64,000 nt of DNA from Emydura subglobosa (GCA_007922225.1 ML679970.1:20262290-20326289), one strand, 5' to 3'; shown: positions 49,816-61,775, counted from the first letter of the stretch. Program-made: numbers and translations. Notes: generated by a model from the letters alone, not told the origin.

Positions 49816-50106
49816 TATATAAAAGGTTATTGCAAGGACGAGGGAGAAAAATTGTTCTCTTTAGCTTCTGAGGATAGGACAAGAAGCAATGTGCTTAAAC
49901 TGCAGCAAGGGCAATTTAGATTGGACATTAGGAAAAGCTTCCTGTCAGGATAGCCAAGCACTAGAATAAATTGCCTAGAGAGGTTGTGGAATCTCCTTAG
50001 ACAAACCCTTCTCAGGGATGATCTAGATAATACTTAGTCCTGCCTTGAGTGCAGGGGACTGGACTAGAGATCTTTCAAGGTCCCTTCCAATCTTATGATT
50101 CTGTAA
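49816..50106 (+). mobile_element. CR1 LINE 3' fragment
   Basis: It encodes the same ORF2 terminal block as the copy at 4509 (SNVLKLQQGQFRLDIRK), then degrades, and ends with AAGGTCCCTTCCAATC and TTATGATTCTGT. It is truncated and frame-broken. Confidence 0.88.
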
Positions 50107-52489
50107 GTCAGCTACCGGATCAGTAGCGTAATGGGTTCTCAAATATTCAATTTCAATGTAGACAGCAAAAACCGGCTACTCTGTCACCTTTTACAACCAC
50201 AGGGCCTAGTCCTGAGGCCCTTTTCATTCTGCATGAAGTCTTTACTTGAGCAAAACTCTCATTTTCTTTCACTGAGTACAAACTGAGTCATAAGATCAGA
50301 ACCTCAGAGAGACTCTGAAGTTATGTTTTGTTTTCCAGACACGTTTTTAAAATGTGGTAATAATCCTGATTCATTGCTCAAATTTGTTGTGTTGAGTTCA
50401 AGACTGGAAAGAATTGATAAAGTCAAAGAAATGCTATTCTTTAAATGTGTCTGACTTTTACTGTAGGCTCAGTGTAAGAAATCCACACAACTTGCAAAAA
50501 CAGCATGATAACTAGTTATGCAAACATCTTAACAACTGAAAGCACAGTCCTGAGGCTGGTATTGTAGATGCACAATCCTTCCTCACATGGGAGATAATTA
50601 TTATTTCTAAACTTTGAAACTATAGAGCGATGTGCAGTCTGCCATGAGGATCCCCATAGTAAAGTTTTTGACAATATCATACATTTACATTATTCATGTT
50701 GATCTACTCTTTTTTTGTTTTTGTTTTTTTGCATACTGAGAACCTGATCTTCCTTGTTCATAATGTTATTTATTTACATAGTGCTATGAAGTGTTTGCAG
50801 GATTGTGGATCAGGTTTGTAACCATTTTTATAATAGCTTTCAAACATGGTTATACCATGGCTTTAAGGCCTGTCTACAAATCACTTACCCTGTGACGTGA
50901 TTCCTTAACACAGTTCTGTAAAAATACTGTCTCATTATTACACTACAAAAAGCGTGTTAAAATCCTGATGCCTCTAGACCTGACAGATACATGTGCATTG
51001 ACACAGACAGATTTAAATGGCCTCATTCTGCTCTCACACCGGTTTTAAATCAGTGCATCTCCAAGTCCAATAGCTTGTTAAACTGAATTGGGGAGGTTGT
51101 GGGCACAAAGAAAAAGACAACAAAACCACAATGTCCTTCACATTTTTCCCATTGGATAAACATAAAGATACAATATGTCAATAAAATTCAGTTAAAACAT
51201 CATCTGGAGCCACTGTAGATGAGACCAAATCTTTTTAAACTATGTCACTGAACTACATAATGGCCTTCTGAAAGGCTGTAGCACACAGTTTAGAAACATG
51301 GGCCAAATTTCTCCCTCATATATCCTGGTGCAAATCAGTAGTAAATGGAGTTACTCAGTTCCTTCCCAACAACACTACCAGACCACATTATTTAAGTTAA
51401 TAACCATGCTGGGAGGAATGGCCGTGTTTTAACAGGGTTCTCCGGCATGGTAAATGTCATAGTGCAGGCAGATGGGACTGTATTTTTAAACACTTTGGAG
51501 AAGTGGAAGCCCTCAGATGTGATGGTGATGGGACCAGGTAAGTAGGTAGATAGAACCTAAATCTCTCCCTTCAGACCTCTTCCTTCTGCTTTCCCTCCAC
51601 TGGTTATGGTGTTCTTCCTCCCCCCCACAGCACACCATTCTCAGATCCAACCCTATGTATCCCCAGGGGGGCTCTCCCCACTTCCGGCAGCCTTTCCCTA
51701 GCTCACCTGGGGTCCTCCTCCCTTCCCTTGCCATGCGAGCACCAGGTCTGAAGCTGCCTCTCCTCAGTGACATCTTCTCTGCCTGCCCCACTCTTCTCCT
51801 CCAATCCACAGAGAAGGCTGCCAGGCCAGCAGGGGGAGAGGCAGGGAGGTATCTGCTACTGCACCAAGTAGGCGTAGGCTCATGGCTGTCCCTGCTAGTG
51901 GGAGGACAGAAGTGCAGGGATGTTCTGCATGCTAGGAGCTGATCCTGGAGATGCAGTGGGGGACAAATGGGTAGGTGGTGCCACCCAATGTCTGCCCATT
52001 GCCCTGTGTTACTCCACTGACTTAAGTGGAATTATTCCTGATTGACCCCAGTTTGAGCAGAGAATCAGTTCTGTTGTGTAAGCAGGCCCTTTATATGGAC
52101 TCAGTGGGCTTGAATCTCTACTACCTTCCCTTACGTACCACGGGTGTAAAATGGTAGTGAATCTGAATTCTTCACTCACTTGCATTGGTGGTCATGTTTT
52201 ACACCTGCTGCAGAGAAGTGTAAATGACTATACAAAGTGTGAAGCAATGAAGAATCAAGCCCACTGTTGTTCTCTTATTAGCCTTGTGGGCCCATTTTCT
52301 GCAGTCCTTACCCAGACAAAACTCCTGCTGAAATCTTTAAGGAACACTGAAGTGTGCCACGGATGGACTAGATGATTTCAAAATGATCAAGCTGTCTGAG
52401 GTAAGAGAGATGAACTATAAGGTGACATTCAGCATCTACGCAGCGGACTGCTTTTCATTAGCTGTGTCTGTGTGAGCTGAAGCTTGAAG

Positions 52490-52562
52490 GCCTGATCCAA
52501 AGCTTATTACAGTCATTGAGAATCTTTCCATTTACTTTAATAGACTTTGGATCGGGCCCTGA
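52490..52562. mobile_element. Tiny palindromic MITE, GGGCCTGATCC family
   Basis: GGCCTGATCCAAAGC and GACTTTGGATCGGGCCC are the ends across about 73 bp. Confidence 0.65.
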
Positions 52563-53727
52563 GAGAGGTAACAGCAGGGAGCCACAAAAGAGCACTCTGA
52601 AAGGGAGGTTTGGGGTTTCTTTGACTGACACGAAAATTGAGGGGAGAAAAGGGAAAACGACTGAACCCCAAAGATCATTTGACGTGCTCTTTGTCTTGGA
52701 GCTTGGAAGTGTCATTCTTGTTATTTGCCAATGTAAGTTCACTGAAATCAGGCCCTTTGTAGTTAATTTTTTTATCTGTGACTTGTCAGGAAAAAGGGAA
52801 AGAAACTTTGAGCCAAATGGTAGAGATTAAAATTACAGTCGTTGAAAGTATGTTTTTTCTCTTGGAGTTTTATCACATCTAAAACTAGTCAAGGAAGCAA
52901 AATACTTTAATTAGATATCAACTCTGCATTAATTGCACTGGCAGAACTCCCACTGGATTGCAGAGTTTGCAATCCAAACATTAGGAAGGCCTGAAAGTGA
53001 TTCTCAATTGACTATAAACAAAAGCGAAACTGACCAGTTGATACTCAGTGTCCAGGCTGAAATAAATGCAAAAGATAAAGGTGACAAGTAAATTTTAAAT
53101 TTCTTTCAATTTTAATAATCTGAGGGGTAAAGCCTATTTATCACATAAATAAGGCCAATAATATATATATCTGACTTTTAACCTGACAGCATATGTCAAA
53201 ATAGGCTCAACTGATGAATGTCAATACCAATAAACGATTTTTAGGCTAAGCAGAAACACAAGACCTGATTTTCAGTAACAGGTACATGAAATCAGTCAGA
53301 GTTTTGATTGAGTGAGGCCTGGAGGATTTGTCCCTGTAATATTAGTTCCAGATGGGATGTAATCTTTAGTATCGGATCTCTCTAAATAATAGTATTTGTT
53401 GGAATGCATTAAGTCATTAGAACATTACTATAATGCAATATTTTTTTCTATTAACGAGTCAGAATATTAAAATATGTATCAATTGTAGATGCAAAATTAA
53501 AACTATATTTCATTTGTTCAGGCATCAAAAGTGAGAGTGAAAAAAAAATATTCCTCATTTTGTAATCAAGCTCAGTTTAAAAATGAAACAGTTATACCTG
53601 CTGAAGTAGGTATTAATGTTTTTAATCTGCCTTCTAGAAATGCTTACTATCATTAGGATTTCACAGCAAACTTTAATTGTCAGAGGATTTATTCTTATAA
53701 GAAAATTATCTGCTTTCCTTCCCCCAG

Positions 53728-53843
53728 AAATATTTTATGATGGAGGCATATCACTTTGAGAGCAATCAGACATGCAAATAGCCCTTCCAAAAATCAAGCA
53801 AGTTCTCAAGGAGTTTTAAAAATAGAAAATTTGGCGTTTTATC
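53728..53843 (+). other. KBTBD12: KBTBD12 5' UTR part of the first coding exon
   Basis: A strong polypyrimidine tract and acceptor, TTTCCTTCCCCCAG, ends at 53727, about 116 bp before the start codon. This suggests the exon begins at 53728 and that at least one noncoding exon lies upstream, possibly anywhere back to the CpG island. The segment carries two adjacent upstream ATGs. The alternative is that transcription starts nearer and the AG is unused. Confidence 0.6.
53737..53781 (+). promoter_or_regulatory. Upstream ORF in the KBTBD12 5' UTR
   Basis: ATGATG at 53737 opens a 14-codon frame that stops at TAG 53779-53781, 62 bp before the KBTBD12 ATG and out of frame with it. If the exon begins at 53728, this uORF would be in the mRNA and could lower or regulate translation. 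No peptide function is claimed. Confidence 0.4.
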
Positions 53844-54913
53844 ATGGATCACAAGACAGAAGGGAAAAGGAAGCAGCGACATAGCTTGACTTTACTGGAT
53901 CAATTAAACAGCATGAAAGAATTAACAGAAATGATTGATGTGGCCCTTGTAGCAGAAGGTGAGACGTTCCCCTGCCATAAACTGATATTGGCTGCTTTCA
54001 GTCCCTATTTCAAAGCCATGTTCACCTGTGGCTTGCTTGAGTGCACCCAAAGAGAAGTGGTGCTCCATGACATCTCAGCAGAAAGTGTGTCCATAATACT
54101 CAACTACATGTACAGTGCAGATTTGCATCTCACTAATTTCAATGTGCAAAATGTTGCTGTTGCTGCATTTTTTATGCAGATGGAAGATGTTTTTAGTGTG
54201 TGTCAGAAATACATGATGAACCATATGGATGCTTCTAACTGCGTGGGGATCTTCTATTTTGCAACACACATTGGAGCAGAAGAATTGTCGGATCAAGCCA
54301 GGCAATATTTGTATCAGCACTTTGCTGAGGTGAGTTTGCATGAAGAAATATTAGAAATTGAAGCACAGCAATTGCTGAGTCTCATAAAATCAGATGATCT
54401 GAATGTATCCCGGGAGGAGAACATTTTGGACTTGGTGCTCAGATGGGTGAACCATAGCAGAAAATCACGTGTTGAGCACCTTATTGAACTTCTGAAGCAA
54501 GTGAGACTGGAACTTGTAAACCCTTCTTTCCTAGTGGAAGCTCAGAAAAGGAACACGGTGCTTCTGTCTAATTCAGAATGTCTTGATATGATTGATGGAG
54601 CATTAGAAACTATAAAGAAATCCAAACACCCCTCTCTCAGTCTTCGCTATGGCATGGAGACCACCAATCTTCTACTTTGCATCGGCAATAATTCTCTGGG
54701 TATTCGATCAAGACATGGTAGCTATGCAGATGCCAGTTTTTGTTATGCTCCTGCAACACAAAAAACTTACTTCATTTCCTCTCCGAAGTACGGTGAGGGA
54801 TTAGGATGTGTGTGTGCCGGTGTTGTCACTGAGAACAACGATATTATTGTGGCAGGGGAGGCCAGTGCTGCCAAAATGTCTAGACAAAAGACCAAGAACA
54901 TTGAAATTTATAG
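53844..54913 (+). CDS. KBTBD12: KBTBD12 exon with BTB and BACK domains
   Basis: This exon holds 356 codons plus two bases and begins MDHKTEGKRKQRHSLTLLDQ. It matches KBTBD12 (kelch repeat and BTB domain-containing 12) along its length. The BTB domain is at roughly residues 30-130, including CHKLILAAFSPYFKAMF. The BACK domain follows at roughly 135-235, with the segment DDLNVSREENILDLVLRWVN. The first kelch-like stretch starts near residue 270 (LLLCIGNNS) and contains GEASAAK near the 3' end. BTB-BACK-kelch proteins usually act as substrate adaptors for CUL3 ubiquitin ligases; that role for KBTBD12 itself is family inference. The ATG context is strong (A at -3, G at +4). The donor is TATAG|GTGTGT at 54914, and reading on gives only intronic codons to a stop at 54944. 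Exon phase and joined residues (Arg-Tyr) agree with the exon at 56875. Confidence 0.96.
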
Positions 54914-55168
54914 GTGTGTATTCTTAAACGGGAGGAAAAAATGAATAATTGTTTTTAAAGTTTAAATTATAAATAATGTTCCTGGAACAGAAAAAGACCA
55001 CTAGAGAAAACGTTTTTCTCTCCATATGTTTGTATACAGATTTCAGTTACCCAACGCAATTTGTTACGGAGGACAATCCTTCCTTCTCCATGAAACACTG
55101 AAGCATCTCCTTCTATATTTAGGGCCAAATCTTGACCCTTTTACTCATACGAGAAGGCCCATTGACTA

Positions 55169-56092
55169 AGGCTATGTCTACACCAACGGTTCCCAACCTG
55201 GGGTGCATGATCCCCTTGGGGGGACACCAAAGATTACAGGGGGCCCATGAGGCTTCAGTAATATTGAGGTTATTTAGCCCCTCCCCAAGCGCCGTGCTGG
55301 GCACAGCAGCCTCAAGCTCTGCGATAGCCGGAGCACCAGCCGGGCACCCATCCGGAGCAAAGAAGCAGCCCCCCTCCCCACCCTGAGGGAGCAGCAGCCC
55401 CAAGCTCCACTTCGGCTGGAGCAGAGGAGCAGCTCCCCCCGAGTCCCAACCTAGCCAGGCATCTGGCTGGAGAGGAGCAGCCCCACGCTGGTGGAGGCCT
55501 AGAGCAGCCCTGACCAACCCACCAGCACCCGCCTCCATTACCCTCAGTCCACGAGGGACGGGAAGAGGTGGGGTCACATGGGGCATGCGGTGGCGGCTGT
55601 GCCAGGGAAGGCTTAGCTTCGTACTCAGTAAGAGTAATTATTATTATTATTTATGTAATTTAGTGTTGTTATTATTATTATCATTATATGCATTTATAGG
55701 GGTTATATGTGTTTATGGCTGGTGAGGGGGTGGGTCAGGGCGTATGCATGTTTTACCTAGTGTTAACTAATGGGGCTTTCACTCAAAAAGGTTGGGAACC
55801 ACTGATACTACTGCCTATGTCGGCAAAATGTATGTTGCTCAGGGGTGTGAATATTCCACCCCCTGAGTGACACAAGTTACACCAACATAAACGCTGGTGT
55901 GCACAGCGCTGTGTCGGCAGGAGCGCTGCTGCTGCTGACATAGCTTAGGCCACTCACGGAGGTGGGTTTTTTAATGCTGATGGGAGAGCTTTCTCCCGTC
56001 AGCATAGAGCTTCTTCGCCAGATGCACTGTAGCAGCGCAGCTGGGTCAGTACAGCTACGCCACTGTAGTGCTGTACGTCTAGACATACTCAT
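55169..56092. mobile_element. GTCTACAC-type element, split by a hAT-like element
   Basis: The left end is AGGCTATGTCTACACC and the right end is TACGTCTAGACATACTC. Only about 15 bp of the left end precede the nested element; the remainder, from about 55805, includes GCTCAGGGGTGTGAATATTC and CACCCCCTGAGTGAC. Confidence 0.75.
55184..55804. mobile_element. hAT-like element nested in the outer element
   Basis: The ends are CAACGGTTCCCAACCTGG and GGTTGGGAACCACTG. The flanks GTCTACAC and ATACTACT agree only in part, so the duplication is eroded. The interior is GC-rich on the left and holds an ATT repeat near 55629-55690. Frames inside it show no transposase motif. Confidence 0.78.
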
Positions 56093-56341
56093 AGATGGAA
56101 TCTTTATTTTTGTAAAGTGATCTGAATTTGGTCCTAAATCTCTTTCTGCATACCTCATATTCCCCTAACCCAAAGGTCACCTGTTTGTTAGTATTTTCTT
56201 TCCTGGATCATTCCTCCAGGTCAATTATTTTATACTGGTGCTGATGTCTGAGATGTGGAAATTAATGGATGGGTTTGGTCATGCATAAATCTACATCCAA
56301 CTTTAACTAGACCATTCTGATGATTCATGGGAGCTAAAATG

Positions 56342-56377
56342 TAATAAATAATAATAATAATAATTAATAATAATAAT
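56342..56377. repeat. AAT microsatellite
   Basis: TAATAATAATAATAATTAAT repeats with small interruptions. Confidence 0.85.
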
Positions 56378-56874
56378 CTTGAAGCCTTCACTCTGTTTTT
56401 ACTCAGTCCTCACTCAGACAAATCCACATTAAGGAACATGGGTGCTTTGCCAGAATCAAGACTGACTAAAAACTGAGGCTAACATCTGCCTAAATGGAGG
56501 CACATAAATAAATGTGACCTTCGTTTCAGAGGTGCTACGTCAGCTCCCACTGAGTGTAGTGGAAGTTGTGAGTATTCAGCACAAGCAAAATAAAGACACT
56601 TTAATTATGGTCAATATTTTCAAATTTGGATGCCTAAAATTAGGTTCCTAAATCCATACTAAAAGCCTGATATTGCAAACGCTTGTGCATGTGAGTAATT
56701 TAATGCACATGACTAATCCCACTGAGTTCAAGGCTAAAAACTTTTCTTCTCTGTTGACAAGAGAGAGAACTTCTGTTGTCACTGTAACATCTGAAACTGG
56801 AGAAGGGAGATTTAACTACAAAATTGATATAATCTTATCAGAACCACAGTTTCTAATTCTGGATTTTCCTACAG

Positions 56875-57145
56875 GTACCACAGTAAAGGAAACCAGTTTT
56901 GGAAAAGTTTGTGCACTGCTCAGTTTCGTGAACTCTATGCGTTGGGCACTATTCATAATGATCTGTATGTCATAGGAGGGCAAATGAAACTGAAAAACCA
57001 ATATCTGGTCACAAACTGTGTTGAGAAGTATTCCATGGAACAAGATAGCTGGAGAAACATGGCACCTCTTCCAGTGCAACTGGCCTGCCATGCCGTGGTA
57101 ACAGTAAATAATAAACTCTATGTGATGGGAGGCTGGACACCACAG
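56875..57145 (+). CDS. KBTBD12: KBTBD12 kelch exon (second coding exon)
   Basis: The acceptor TTTTCCTACAG ends at 56874. The leading G completes Arg, followed by YHSKGNQFWKSLCTAQFREL and 70 more residues, ending WTPQ before CACAG|GTAAAG. The 271-bp exon leaves the frame at a codon boundary. Kelch features are visible: paired glycines in LYVIGGQ and LYVMGGW, with Trp and Tyr at blade-type spacing (KYSMEQDSWRNMAPLP). These repeats form the beta-propeller expected to bind the substrate in this family. The start of the correct frame is set by the splice site, not by any ATG. Similarity to human KBTBD12 (for example NQYLITNCVDKYS) is high throughout. Confidence 0.95.
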
Positions 57146-57630
57146 GTAAAGAAGTTTTCTAATTATTTTGTTATATAGGAGCTAGCTAATATGGCTTATG
57201 TGCAGCATAACTCTTCTTGCATAGTTAAAAATACCTCAGTTGTAAGCAAAAAATAAATTGCACTCACTCCTCTCACATATTGAATGGAAAACTCAAACAG
57301 GCCAAGGGGAAATAATGTCCATGAGATATGATCTTCAATTGATATGCTACCTTTAATAAAGACATTTGCTTCAAAGGGAAATTTCTCAGTGAGCAAAAAT
57401 TAAAAATGTATCCTGTCTAAACACAATGTCACACACCTTCTGTGTTTAAATAGTCCTGGGGTAAATCCTGAAGTCCTTACTCAGTTTTTAATCCAGCAAA
57501 ACATTAATTAAAAAGAAATCATGGTGATGACGATACTTGGCTCTTGCCCACTAATTAATAATTGTCTTCTATAACTTTTCTATCAGCAGCAAATAGTTGT
57601 GTTTAAATAAGAGACACAACAAATCCTGCA

Positions 57631-57699
57631 TCTTGGCAGGGGGTTAGACTAGATGACCCTTATGGTCCCTTCTAACCTTATGGTTCTATGATTCTACGA
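57631..57699 (+). mobile_element. CR1 LINE 3' end
   Basis: GGCAGGGGGTTAGACTAGAT, TGGTCCCTTCTAACC and GGTTCTATGATTCTACG are the CR1 3' terminus. Confidence 0.88.
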
Positions 57700-59012
57700 C
57701 ATGGGCCCATACTGGAATCCAAAATCCAACCCCTATGAACTCTGGTAAATTTCAGGTCCGAATCCATATACAAACTTCTCAGCTCAGCTCCATTTCTTGG
57801 GAAATGTTTTCAGTTTATAATTGTTTGTTTTTTTGACAAAAAGCCAAAACTTTCAGTGGAAAAGCAGATGCTTTTCACCAAAAAATTAGTGTTCTCACAA
57901 GTGCAATTTTTCACCAAAGAAATTTGTTAAACTTTATTTGGGACATTCGTATTATGTGTTGTTGACTGTAAGATATTAAAAATATGATCACATCGTTAGT
58001 TTGGAACCACTTTTTAGACATAAATCTTTAAAAATTTAAGACTTAAACATGTTCAGCAAACACAATTTGCATCTGTTAAGATATTCTCAGTATGGAAATC
58101 CCCTAGGAGGCAACTAAGAATGATCATAGAGTAGGTCTCACACTGAAATTGAGCAAAGACACTCTCTTTTTAAAAATAATTAAAATACAAGAACATACTT
58201 AACGTGGAAATAATATAGCTGTAAAAAGCTCAAGCTGGGTGGTTTGTTATATAATAAAGATAGACGTTAAGGTAGACACTCAGCTTTTGTCTAGCTTGAT
58301 AATTCTCTAAAACTAGGGGAGAAAAATGGCTGAGAAGCTATTGTCCTGAATATTGAGCCAAGACTGGTAAAAATAAGCACCTGGGAACTGATATCTGCCA
58401 ACTAGCACTTTCTGTGACAATTCACGAGTTTGTGTCTATGCATAAAATTGTTTGGGATAAGCAGTTTAGCATTAACTGATAAGGAGTTACATAAGAATCT
58501 ACCTGCACAGGTCAGAATGTGTTAGCCACAGTGGTGAAATAAAGATTGTAAGACCAACAATACAGTGATAGTATTTTCAGTATTAGTACTCCCCTCTCAG
58601 GCACTAAGGGTTTATATGTATGATATTGTGAAATGAGCAGTATGAAAGCATATTGATGTTCCTCAGGTCAGGGGTAATCTTTCTATTTGTGCAGCACCGA
58701 GCACTCAATCTGTCAGCCTTAACAAACATTATTGATATAACATTGCTAAGAGTGTCATAAGCATACATGTCAACTTAGAGAACATAGACAAAGACACATG
58801 CCCTCCCCACTGAGACCTTATAAATGAATTAAGACAAGATAAACTCAAGACAGGACATATAACAACAGCTCAGGAGAAGGAGATCCTGACTCACCATAGC
58901 ATTACTCCAGTTCTGCCCTGGTGTAACTGCACTGACATCAGAGGGCATTAATCAGGCCTCAGGAACTGGGGGGTTGTTAATAATGTGAAGGAAAGAGGGA
59001 TTTTCTGAATGG

Positions 59013-59935
59013 GTACTGTCAGAGGGTAGTGGTCACTCTGAAGGGGTCAGGGGCTCAGCCTACCTGACAGGCTCCACAAGGGGGAACTGAGGCAGGCCAG
59101 GTTCACCTGGGCCTAATTACTTCACTGAATAACTGGGAGGCAGTTAATTAGGCAGGGAAGCACCTGGGCATGATAAAAGGAAACTACTCCCATTGTGGGT
59201 GGGCTAGAGAATAGAGGCTCCTGGGGAAAGGAACTATCCCCACAAGGAGAAAGCTCTCAAGAGGAGCCTGTTGAGGGGACTCACTAGGAAAGGAAATTAA
59301 GAAGAATGTTCCTCGGTGAGAGAGGCTCCAAAGGGAGGAGCTATGAATGCCAAGGCTCAGTGGATGTTGGCCCCTGTGGAGGGGCTTCATCAGGTAGCAA
59401 TAGAAGCCCCAGATCAGAAGAACTTTAGGCTGTTCTGAGGAAGAGGGGGAGGGGGGGTCATGGTTTGACCTTTATGGGGATATGGACTCAAAAGTAGAGA
59501 TCCTTATCCAGCCAATGACAAAAGGCCCTGGCTCCAGAAGAGGGTTCTGGTCAAGAGGGCCTTGCTGGTAAGGGACCTCGCCATTAGGGGTTGATGTGCT
59601 AAAATTAACTCAACCCCCTTCCTCTCCCTCTCCAGCTAGAGATGCTGATGTGGAGGCCTATTTGTATCCTGCTCCACCTTGGGGTAAATAAACTAGACCC
59701 CGGCAGGGGCACTGTTCAATACACATATGTCTTGTTGAAAACCCACTGGGAAAACAGAGGCAGAGATGTAACTGCAATGCTGTACTGGGCAGCAAGTGGA
59801 TGCTCCAGGTGTGAGGGCCCCCATCACAGGCAGGTTTTCGTGGTGGCTGATGCGGGCAGTGAGATGGATGTAGACTCTGGGGGCAGAGTGGAAAAAAGTG
59901 TGAAGTTGAGTGTTCCGTACACAAAGAGCAAAGCA
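59013..59935 (+). mobile_element. LTR-like block, limits uncertain
   Basis: It begins near TGTCAGAGGGTAGTGGTCAC and is purine-rich, with GATAAAAGG near 59172 as a TATA-type site and AAATAAACTAGACC near 59686 as a polyadenylation-type site. No target duplication or coding domain was found. Confidence 0.35.
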
Positions 59936-60852
59936 TGCACATTCTGTGTAAATTACTTTCATTATCTAGGCTTTTATTCCTTGCCCATTGCCAGGGTGTC
60001 AGAGTGCCTTTACACTAAGGGAAACAACAAACAAAAAAGAACAAAATTAACAACCCAGAGTATGCGTGTGCGCTCTCTCTCTCTCTTTCACTCATTAAGA
60101 TGGCTGATCTTGAAATACTTCAGAGCCCTTCCCTACAGCAGACTGCTTACGTTTAAAGGTGCCGTACTCTGAAAACATAATGATAGCTGTCAACTTGACA
60201 CCAAGAGAAGGAGAAAATGGGGAGGAAGACTGGGATGAAGAGGGGAAGCAGAAATGGGTCTAGGAGGAGTATAATGGGAGCAAAGATGTAGCTGGAAGCC
60301 AGGAATTTATTATTAAAACTGTTAAATGGAAAGATTTAGCAATTGTGCAACTTTAATATATTTAAGTTGATTAAATAAACGTGTTAATTCAGAACATGTA
60401 TTGTATCTAAAGAGGACCTTAGAGCAGCCTTTGAAGTACCTAATCAAAACTCATGGTACAGCATGAATAACAAAGCAAACAGAAATTCATTCTTCAGGAG
60501 GAAAGGAATGTTATTGAAAAAAGGTTTTGACTTATTCTTAGGGCTTCATAGAGGCCTTGTAAAAGAGCTATATTCTGTCAGAACTGTGTCCATAGATGTT
60601 TTGTTATTACCCAAATCCTCAGCTTTTTTGCTATAGAATATAAATGCACTGTTATTCATCTGCCTTCTACAATGTACTTCCAGCCACAAGGCATGGGTAC
60701 TGTTAAATCGTAGTGAGTATGAATCACTTCACAGTTATAATTGATGCGTTTGTTATTTATCTGCTCAGCTGTCTGCTGTGATTAATTGGACGCAGGCATG
60801 TCCAGAGGGCTCCAAATGTTCTATTATTATATGGCTGTCATATTTCATACAG

Positions 60853-61003
60853 ATGGATCTCCCTGACGATGAGCTGGATCGATTAAGTAACAGAATGTTG
60901 CAGTATGACCCAGGCCAAGACAAATGGACAGAGTGTGCACCAATGAAGTACTCCAAATACCGTTTCAGCACAGCTGTAGTCAACAGTGAAATTTATGTCT
61001 TGG
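60853..61003 (+). CDS. KBTBD12: KBTBD12 kelch exon (third coding exon)
   Basis: The acceptor is CATACAG ending at 60852. The exon encodes 50 residues, starting MDLPDDELDRLSNRMLQYDP and ending NSEIYVLG, with one base of the next codon before G|GTAAGA at 61004. It continues the kelch propeller directly after WTPQ of the previous exon. The motif QYDPGQDKWTECAPM, followed by YRFSTAVVNSEIYVLGG once spliced, is a typical kelch blade. The opening Met is internal, not a start. The human protein continues for about 125 more residues; I saw no matching exon between 61004 and the right edge, so the gene is truncated by the window. Confidence 0.94.
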
Positions 61004-61239
61004 GTAAGAGGAAACAGATTTTTAACAGATAGCATAACCACTTTTTATTTTTTCCAGCAATTTGCCTCTGTGAAATGAAAGATTGCACCCTTTGTTTTGA
61101 ATTATAGGGCAAAGTACCAAACGGACTGAGTTGTTTGTTTTTTTTCATAATTTCTTGTATTCTTAAATTCAGCTAGATGAAGTTTAAATGAAAGTTTATT
61201 GCTCTGGCTTAATATAATTTCTTTAACACCTTCCATCTG

Positions 61240-61595
61240 AGAATCATAGAATCATAGAAGATTAGGGTTGGAAGGGACCTCAGGAGATCATCTAGTCCAA
61301 CCCCCTGCTCAAAACATTGCTCCTAGTTCTGTCATCTACTACCACTGAGAACAGTTTAGCGCCATCCTCCCTGGAACCCCTTTCAGGTAGTTAAAGGCTG
61401 CTATCAAATCCTCCCTCATTCTTCTCATCTGCCGACTGAACAAGTCTAGTTCCCTCAGCCTCTCCTCATAAGTCATGTGCTCCAGCCTCTCAATCATTTT
61501 TGTTACCCTTCTCTGAATTCTTTCCAATTTGTCTATATTCATTCTGTAGTGGGGGGCCTAAAATTGGCCACAATACTCCAAATGTGGCCTCAATA
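61240..61595 (-). mobile_element. CR1 LINE fragment, minus strand
   Basis: The tail is AATCATAGAATCATAG at 61241, followed by AGGGTTGGAAGGGACCTCAG. Read on the minus strand the far part encodes CR1 ORF2 (ERLRELDLFSR, DLIAAFNYLKG). An internal deletion lies near 61318. It is inactive. Confidence 0.9.
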
Positions 61596-61619
61596 TTAAT
61601 GAGTTAAGCTTCAAAACAC

Positions 61620-61775
61620 AGCCCTTTTGAGGAGGGAAGTATCATTACTACCATTTTCCAGCTGAAGTACAGAAAGATGAAATAACTTGCCCAAGGTCCC
61701 ATAAGAGGTCCCATAAGAGATCTTGCAGAGGAGGGACTACACCCCAGCTCTTCCAGTGTCATGCCTTAACCTCAA
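61620..61775 (+). mobile_element. MIR-like fragment
   Basis: TACTACCATTTTCCAGCTGA, TAACTTGCCCAAGGTCCCAT and a short GGTCCCATAAGA tandem are seen. Confidence 0.5.

Larger units (their letters stand above)
27121..53727. other. Region between the CpG island and KBTBD12 coding sequence
   Basis: No coding exon was recognised in about 26.6 kb. It may hold noncoding 5' exons and the promoter of KBTBD12, given the acceptor at 53727, but none can be placed. Named contents are MITEs, MIR-like fragments, a CR1 fragment, a candidate LTR and an inverted duplication. The stretches 27.4-28.3, 31.1-32.3, 45.0-46.9 and 52.6-53.7 kb show nothing I can identify. Confidence 0.6.
54914..56874 (+). other. KBTBD12: KBTBD12 intron 1 (coding)
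   Basis: The intron runs from GTGTGT to CTACAG. It carries a GTCTACAC-type element with a hAT-like element nested in it (55169-56092) and an AAT-rich microsatellite at about 56342-56377. Confidence 0.9.
57146..60852 (+). other. KBTBD12: KBTBD12 intron 2 (coding)
   Basis: The intron runs from GTAAAG to ATACAG. It contains a CR1 3' end (57631-57699) and an LTR-like block near 59.0-59.9 kb. The rest is AT-rich and unassigned. Long frames here, such as one near 59.6-60.2 kb, cross the LTR-like block and show no known domain. Confidence 0.88.

Noticed and set aside
53844..54944. Reading KBTBD12 exon 1 through to the stop at 54944 as a complete short protein
   Set aside because: The last ten codons lie after a GTGTGT donor, and the next exon joins in phase with conserved KBTBD12 sequence; a retained-intron form remains possible.
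59642..60172. 176-codon plus-strand frame
   Set aside because: It runs from an LTR-like block into KBTBD12 intron, with no domain or recognisable protein similarity.
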